DNA from: CAYLPU01 sp964385635
GTDB lineage: Bacteria; Chloroflexota; Anaerolineae; B4-G1
Reading direction: 5' to 3'
Assembly: GCA_964385635.1 (NCBI GenBank)
Contig: CAYLPU010000153.1
Span: 1 to 8,772, forward strand
DNA: 8,772 nt
The notes below the pieces were generated by a model that was not told where the DNA came from, did not search any database, and saw only the letters and a list, made by a program, of their open reading frames with translations. Of this stretch, positions 5,344 through 8,772 are shown one piece after another. The first letter of the stretch is position 1. Each line of letters begins with the position of its first letter. A program made the translations under genes and the position numbers.

Positions 5344-5350
5344 AAAGGAG
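5344..5350 (+). promoter_or_regulatory. Ribosome binding site of the fusion gene
   Basis: AAAGGAG lies nine bases before the ATG at 5360. It decides the start against in-frame ATGs at 5219 and 5279. Confidence 0.85.
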
Positions 5351-5359
5351 TGCACCTCA

Positions 5360-8300
5360 ATGCAATCTGCAACCTCACACTCGCAATCCGATTTCCTCCT
5401 CCGCGCCGACCTGGAGGAAGTCGCACCGTTTGTGGCCGATCTCATCCGCTGGGAGGAGGAGCGGCAGGCCCGCAAACTCATCTTCATCCCCTCCGAGTCC
5501 TCCGCCCCTAAGGCCGTCCGCCAGGCGTTAGGCTCCGTCTTCCAGAACATCTACGCCGAGGGGTATCCCCCACTGCGGATGACCCGCGACCCAGAAGTGC
5601 GGCTGCGCGACGTACCCTGGCAGTTGGCCTTCTACCGCCGCTACGCCGACCGGCGCTTCTACAAGGGGGTGGACTACGTAAACTTCGTCGAGTGCCTGGC
5701 CCAGCGGCGGTGTGCTGTGGCTTTCGCCCACGGTTCCATTCGACCCGAACACATCCACGTCAACGTCCAGCCCCTCTCCGGCGCGGCGGCCAACCTGGCC
5801 GTTTACTGGGCGCTGATGGAACCGGGGGACACGCTGATGGGCCTGGACCTGTTCCAGGGCGGCCACCTGACCCACGGCTCCGAGTTCAACATCTCGGGCC
5901 AGCGGTACCGGGTGGTCTCCTACGGCGTGGATCCCAAGACGGAGCGACTGGACTACGACCGTATTCGCGACCTGGCGCGGGAACACCGGCCGAAGGTGAT
6001 CGTCGCCGGATACACCTCCTACTCCTGGGCGCCCGACTGGGAGACCTTCCGCGCCATCGCCGACGAGGTGGGGGCGTACCTGGTGGCCGACATTGCCCAC
6101 ACCGCCGGGATGGCCGCCACCGGGTTCTACCCCAACCCGGTCGGTCTCGCCCACGTGACCACCTTCACCACCCACAAGACCATCTGCGGCCCCCGTGGCG
6201 CGGTGATCCTGACCACCGACGAGGAACTGGCCCAGGCGATTGACATGGCGGTTTTCCCCGGCGAGCAGGGCGGCCCCCACGTCAACAAGTTCGCCGCGCT
6301 GGCGGTGGCCTTCCACATCGCGCAAACCGAGCAGTTCCGCCAACTGCAGCGCCAGATCGTCACCAACACCCAGGCCCTGGCAGAGGGACTTCAGAAGCGC
6401 GGCCTGCGGCTGGCCTACGGCGGCACCGACACTCACCTGCTGCTGATAGACCTCAAATCGGTCCCCTCCGACACCGGCTTCCCGGTGTGGGGAGAGCCAG
6501 CCGTCCGCATCCTCGACCTGGCCGGCATCGTGGCCAACAAGAACACCATCCCTGGCGACACCGAGACAGCGTTGGCGACCGGTATCCGTCTGGGCACTCC
6601 CTGGATCACCCAGCGCGGGCTGGACGAAGCGGACATGGACACCATCGCCGGCCTGATCCACCGCGTCCTGGTCAACGTCAAGCCCTTCGCCTACAACGGC
6701 CTCATCGGCACCCTGCCCCGGGGCAAGATCGAGTTGGACGTGCTGGAGGAGGTGCGGCGGGGGGTGGCAGCGCTGGCCGAGAAAGCGGGGATTGACTTTG
6801 AGTACAAGCGCAGCGATTATCCCCACTACGCCATCCTCTCTGGGAACCCCGGTCCGAAACCCCTGGCCCTGCGGGTCACCGGCTGGCGAGCGCGACCGTT
6901 CGTCCAGCAGGTCGTCACCGCCAACGTGGCCAAACTCGCCCCGGGCGCGTCCATAACCACCCACATACTGGATCGGCACGGGCGGCTGGTTGACGAGGTG
7001 TTGGTGATGCGGGAAGGACAAGATGAGTGGGGGCGGGAGCGCTACCTCATATTCCCTACGCCCCAGAACGCGGCCCTCGTCACCTCCTGGCTGCGTGGCC
7101 TGGCCGATGGCTACATCCTCTTCGACGACGCTGACCTCTTCCGCAAGGTGGAAGGGCCAGTGGTGGTGGAGCAAATCGAGGAGCAAGTAGGTGAAGAAGG
7201 GATAGGTGAGGAAACGAGGAAAGGTGAAGAGCAACCAGCGGGCACTGCTGCGGTTGAACTCTATCGCGCCTACCCGGAGACCTTCGACCTGACGAAGCCA
7301 TACTTCGTCGGGCAGGCGCACCTCCTGAAAGAACTTGCGCCCCAGGCCGGCCGGGACGGTCCCGGGACGGGGGATGCGAGCAAGAAAGAGGAGTGGCACT
7401 GGGAGGAGCCGGAGGCTTCCCCCAAACGCACGCCCCTCTGCGAGATCCACAAGAAGATGGGGGCGAAGATGGTTCCCTTCGCCGGGTGGGAAATGCCGGT
7501 CTGGTACACGTCGGTGAGTGAGGAACACCAGGCGGTGCGGGAAGCGGCGGGCCTCTTCGACGTGGCCCACATGGGGGCCTTTGAGATCGAAGGTCCTCAC
7601 GCCACTGCCTTCCTGGACACGGTCCTATCCAACTACGCCGCCTGGCTGGAGAACGGCCAGTCATGCTACGGCTACCTGCTCGACCCCGACGGGAAGGTCA
7701 TTGACGACGTGATGATCTACCGTCGCCGGGCGGACCTGTACCTGATGGTGGTCAATGCCTCCAACGAGGAGAAAGACTGGGACTGGCTGAACGCGGTGAA
7801 CGAACGGCGGGTCGTCATTGACCGGGATCGCCCGTGGGTGCAGGTGGAAGCGCAGGCGACCTTGCGCAACCTGAAGGACCCGGCGGCGGGGAAACGGCAG
7901 AAACGAGACCTGGCGCTGCAAGGACCGGCATCCTTGCCGACGCTGCAGGCGCTGACCGATGATCCAGAGGTCAAAGCGGCGCTGGCCCGGGTGCGCCGCA
8001 CCGACCTGATCGAGTGCGAGTTGGCTGGATTGTCACTGATAGTGGCCCGCACCGGCTACTGCGGCGAGGAGTGGGGGTACGAGATTTTCGTCCATCCTGA
8101 CGACGCCGCCCGGCTGTGGGAAACGATTCTGGAGGCGGGAGAGCCCTTCGGGGTGAAGCCAACAGGGCTGGCGGCCCGCGACTCCACGCGCACCGAGGCG
8201 GGGCTACCCCTCTACGGCCACGAACTGGTCGGGCCGTTCGACATCTCCCCCATCGAGGCTGGCTTCCCTGGCTACGTCAAGTACCACAAGCCCTTCTTCG

Positions 8301-8659
8301 TCGGCCGGGACGCACTGCTGGCACGCGAGGAGAGCCTCACCCGGGAAGTGATCCGCTTCCGGGTCAACCAGAAGGGGGTACGGAGGCCACACACATGCGA
8401 CCCGGTGGTCAACCGCAAGGGGCAACTCATCGGCCACATCACCAGTTGCTCCATTGACACGGAAGGGTACCTGCTGGGGCAGGCCATCGTCGAGAAGCGA
8501 TACAACGTCCCCGAGACTCCTATAGCCATCTTCCCACTGGGCGGGAAGTCGCTTGAGGAGGCGTTGATGAAGGGCAAGCGAGTGACCCTGCCCGTGGAAG
8601 CGACCGTGCTGACGAGGTTCCCGGAGCAGGAGGGGACGCGGATGAAGGTAGGCGAGTAG
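5360..8659 (+). CDS. glyA-gcvT: Fused serine hydroxymethyltransferase / aminomethyltransferase (glycine cleavage T-protein)
   Basis: 1099 residues, cytosolic, no signal peptide. Residues about 15-480 are SHMT (serine + THF to glycine + methylene-THF): E67 in NIYAEGYP, VNVQPLSGAAANLAVY (134-149), D244 and H247 in VADIAHTAG, the PLP lysine K273 in TTFTTHKT, and R410 in TGIRLGTP. The D244-K273 distance equals that of E. coli GlyA (D200-K229). Residues about 500-660 form a degenerate GcvT-like module (GWRARPFVQQV, LDRHGRLVDEVLV, KPYFVGQ), interrupted by a Glu-rich linker (604-625). Residues about 688-1095 are a full GcvT: KRTPLCEIHKKMGAKMVPFA, GLFDVAHMGAFEI, folate-site IDDVMIY with D782/D783, VVNASNEEKD, RTGYCGEEWGYEIF and ARDSTRTEAGLPLYG. 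T-protein releases ammonia and methylene-THF from aminomethyl-H-protein, so both active centres share a folate product. The H-, P- and L-protein genes are not in the window. The SHMT part lacks the usual RYYGG motif after the EGYP block. Confidence 0.95.
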   Translation: MQSATSHSQSDFLLRADLEEVAPFVADLIRWEEERQARKLIFIPSESSAPKAVRQALGSVFQNIYAEGYPPLRMTRDPEVRLRDVPWQLAFYRRYADRRFYKGVDYVNFVECLAQRRCAVAFAHGSIRPEHIHVNVQPLSGAAANLAVYWALMEPGDTLMGLDLFQGGHLTHGSEFNISGQRYRVVSYGVDPKTERLDYDRIRDLAREHRPKVIVAGYTSYSWAPDWETFRAIADEVGAYLVADIAHTAGMAATGFYPNPVGLAHVTTFTTHKTICGPRGAVILTTDEELAQAIDMAVFPGEQGGPHVNKFAALAVAFHIAQTEQFRQLQRQIVTNTQALAEGLQKRGLRLAYGGTDTHLLLIDLKSVPSDTGFPVWGEPAVRILDLAGIVANKNTIPGDTETALATGIRLGTPWITQRGLDEADMDTIAGLIHRVLVNVKPFAYNGLIGTLPRGKIELDVLEEVRRGVAALAEKAGIDFEYKRSDYPHYAILSGNPGPKPLALRVTGWRARPFVQQVVTANVAKLAPGASITTHILDRHGRLVDEVLVMREGQDEWGRERYLIFPTPQNAALVTSWLRGLADGYILFDDADLFRKVEGPVVVEQIEEQVGEEGIGEETRKGEEQPAGTAAVELYRAYPETFDLTKPYFVGQAHLLKELAPQAGRDGPGTGDASKKEEWHWEEPEASPKRTPLCEIHKKMGAKMVPFAGWEMPVWYTSVSEEHQAVREAAGLFDVAHMGAFEIEGPHATAFLDTVLSNYAAWLENGQSCYGYLLDPDGKVIDDVMIYRRRADLYLMVVNASNEEKDWDWLNAVNERRVVIDRDRPWVQVEAQATLRNLKDPAAGKRQKRDLALQGPASLPTLQALTDDPEVKAALARVRRTDLIECELAGLSLIVARTGYCGEEWGYEIFVHPDDAARLWETILEAGEPFGVKPTGLAARDSTRTEAGLPLYGHELVGPFDISPIEAGFPGYVKYHKPFFVGRDALLAREESLTREVIRFRVNQKGVRRPHTCDPVVNRKGQLIGHITSCSIDTEGYLLGQAIVEKRYNVPETPIAIFPLGGKSLEEALMKGKRVTLPVEATVLTRFPEQEGTRMKVGE

Positions 8660-8772
8660 CGGACTGCAACTGCCATTCTCATCAACACGTCTGGCAGGGC
8701 TGCGAGGGGGGCGGTTGCCAGGGCAATCGCATTTATAATGTCGGGCAGACTTTGGGACACCGAAAAGCCCTT
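8660..8772 (+). other. Downstream region of the fusion gene, possible start of a promoter region
   Basis: No gene is visible. TATAAT occurs at 8734-8739, and TTGCCA at 8715-8720 is only 13 bases away, too close for a standard -35 box. A 6-bp inverted repeat CTGGCA/TGCCAG with a wide loop precedes it, but there is no T-run. A promoter for a gene to the right is possible but weakly supported. Confidence 0.3.

Noticed and set aside
5219..5359. Longer start of the fusion gene at 5219 or 5279
   Set aside because: The extension covers the promoter and heptamer repeats, has no SHMT similarity, and the ATG at 5360 has a strong ribosome binding site.
5273..5359. Glycine riboswitch upstream of the fusion gene
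   Set aside because: The leader is about 80 bases, contains heptamer repeats, and shows no conserved gcvT-riboswitch core.
5528..7600. Minus-strand 690-codon frame opposite the fusion gene
   Set aside because: It is a long shadow due to high GC; the plus strand encodes complete SHMT and GcvT motifs, and the minus translation shows no known domain.
8715..8739. Full promoter downstream of the fusion gene
   Set aside because: The TATAAT is good, but the only -35-like box is 13 bases away and no gene start is visible in the remaining bases.

Overview
The window joins a decayed accessory/defence region (about 1-5170, genes on the minus strand) to an intact metabolic gene (5360-8659, plus strand). 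GC content is high. The fused serine hydroxymethyltransferase/aminomethyltransferase gene, together with heptamer repeats encoding a 'TQYPVSN'-like string, suggests a member of the Chloroflexota (Anaerolineae/Caldilineae-like). That placement is an inference from family knowledge and is not shown directly by the sequence.

Minus-strand region, in the direction of transcription (right to left). First comes a remnant of the C-terminus of a type I restriction-modification methylase, HsdM (5168-5016). It is followed by an AlbA_2/HATPase-type ATP-binding gene with a good ribosome binding site, broken by a one-base insertion (4997-3575). Then comes a gene-free stretch of about 470 bases holding four 44-bp repeat arrays (3575-3532, 3399-3356, 3246-3203, 3101-3058). 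Each array has the same 12-12-8-12 layout but a different core sequence, and remnants of winged-helix protein tails lie between them. A second, diverged HsdM C-terminal remnant follows (about 2970-2679). Next is an intact XRE-ImmA/IrrE regulator with metallopeptidase domain (2587-1505), with a textbook sigma70-type promoter bracketed by a perfect 10-bp inverted repeat. A 121-bp imperfect palindrome (1487-1367) separates it from a large DUF499-like AAA ATPase that runs off the left edge (1322-1).

Plus-strand region. A promoter (5244-5272), a short leader with heptamer repeats and a strong ribosome binding site precede a 1099-residue protein. It joins a divergent GlyA domain, a degenerate GcvT-like middle domain and a full GcvT domain. 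The fusion could couple production of methylene-tetrahydrofolate from glycine (T-protein) to its use or formation in serine-glycine exchange (SHMT).

How it fits together: the left part looks like a defence island with repeated turnover of type I restriction-modification modules. What remains alive is probably the XRE-ImmA regulator and the DUF499 ATPase. The most unusual signal is the family of four 12-12-8-12 arrays, which I cannot assign to a named element.
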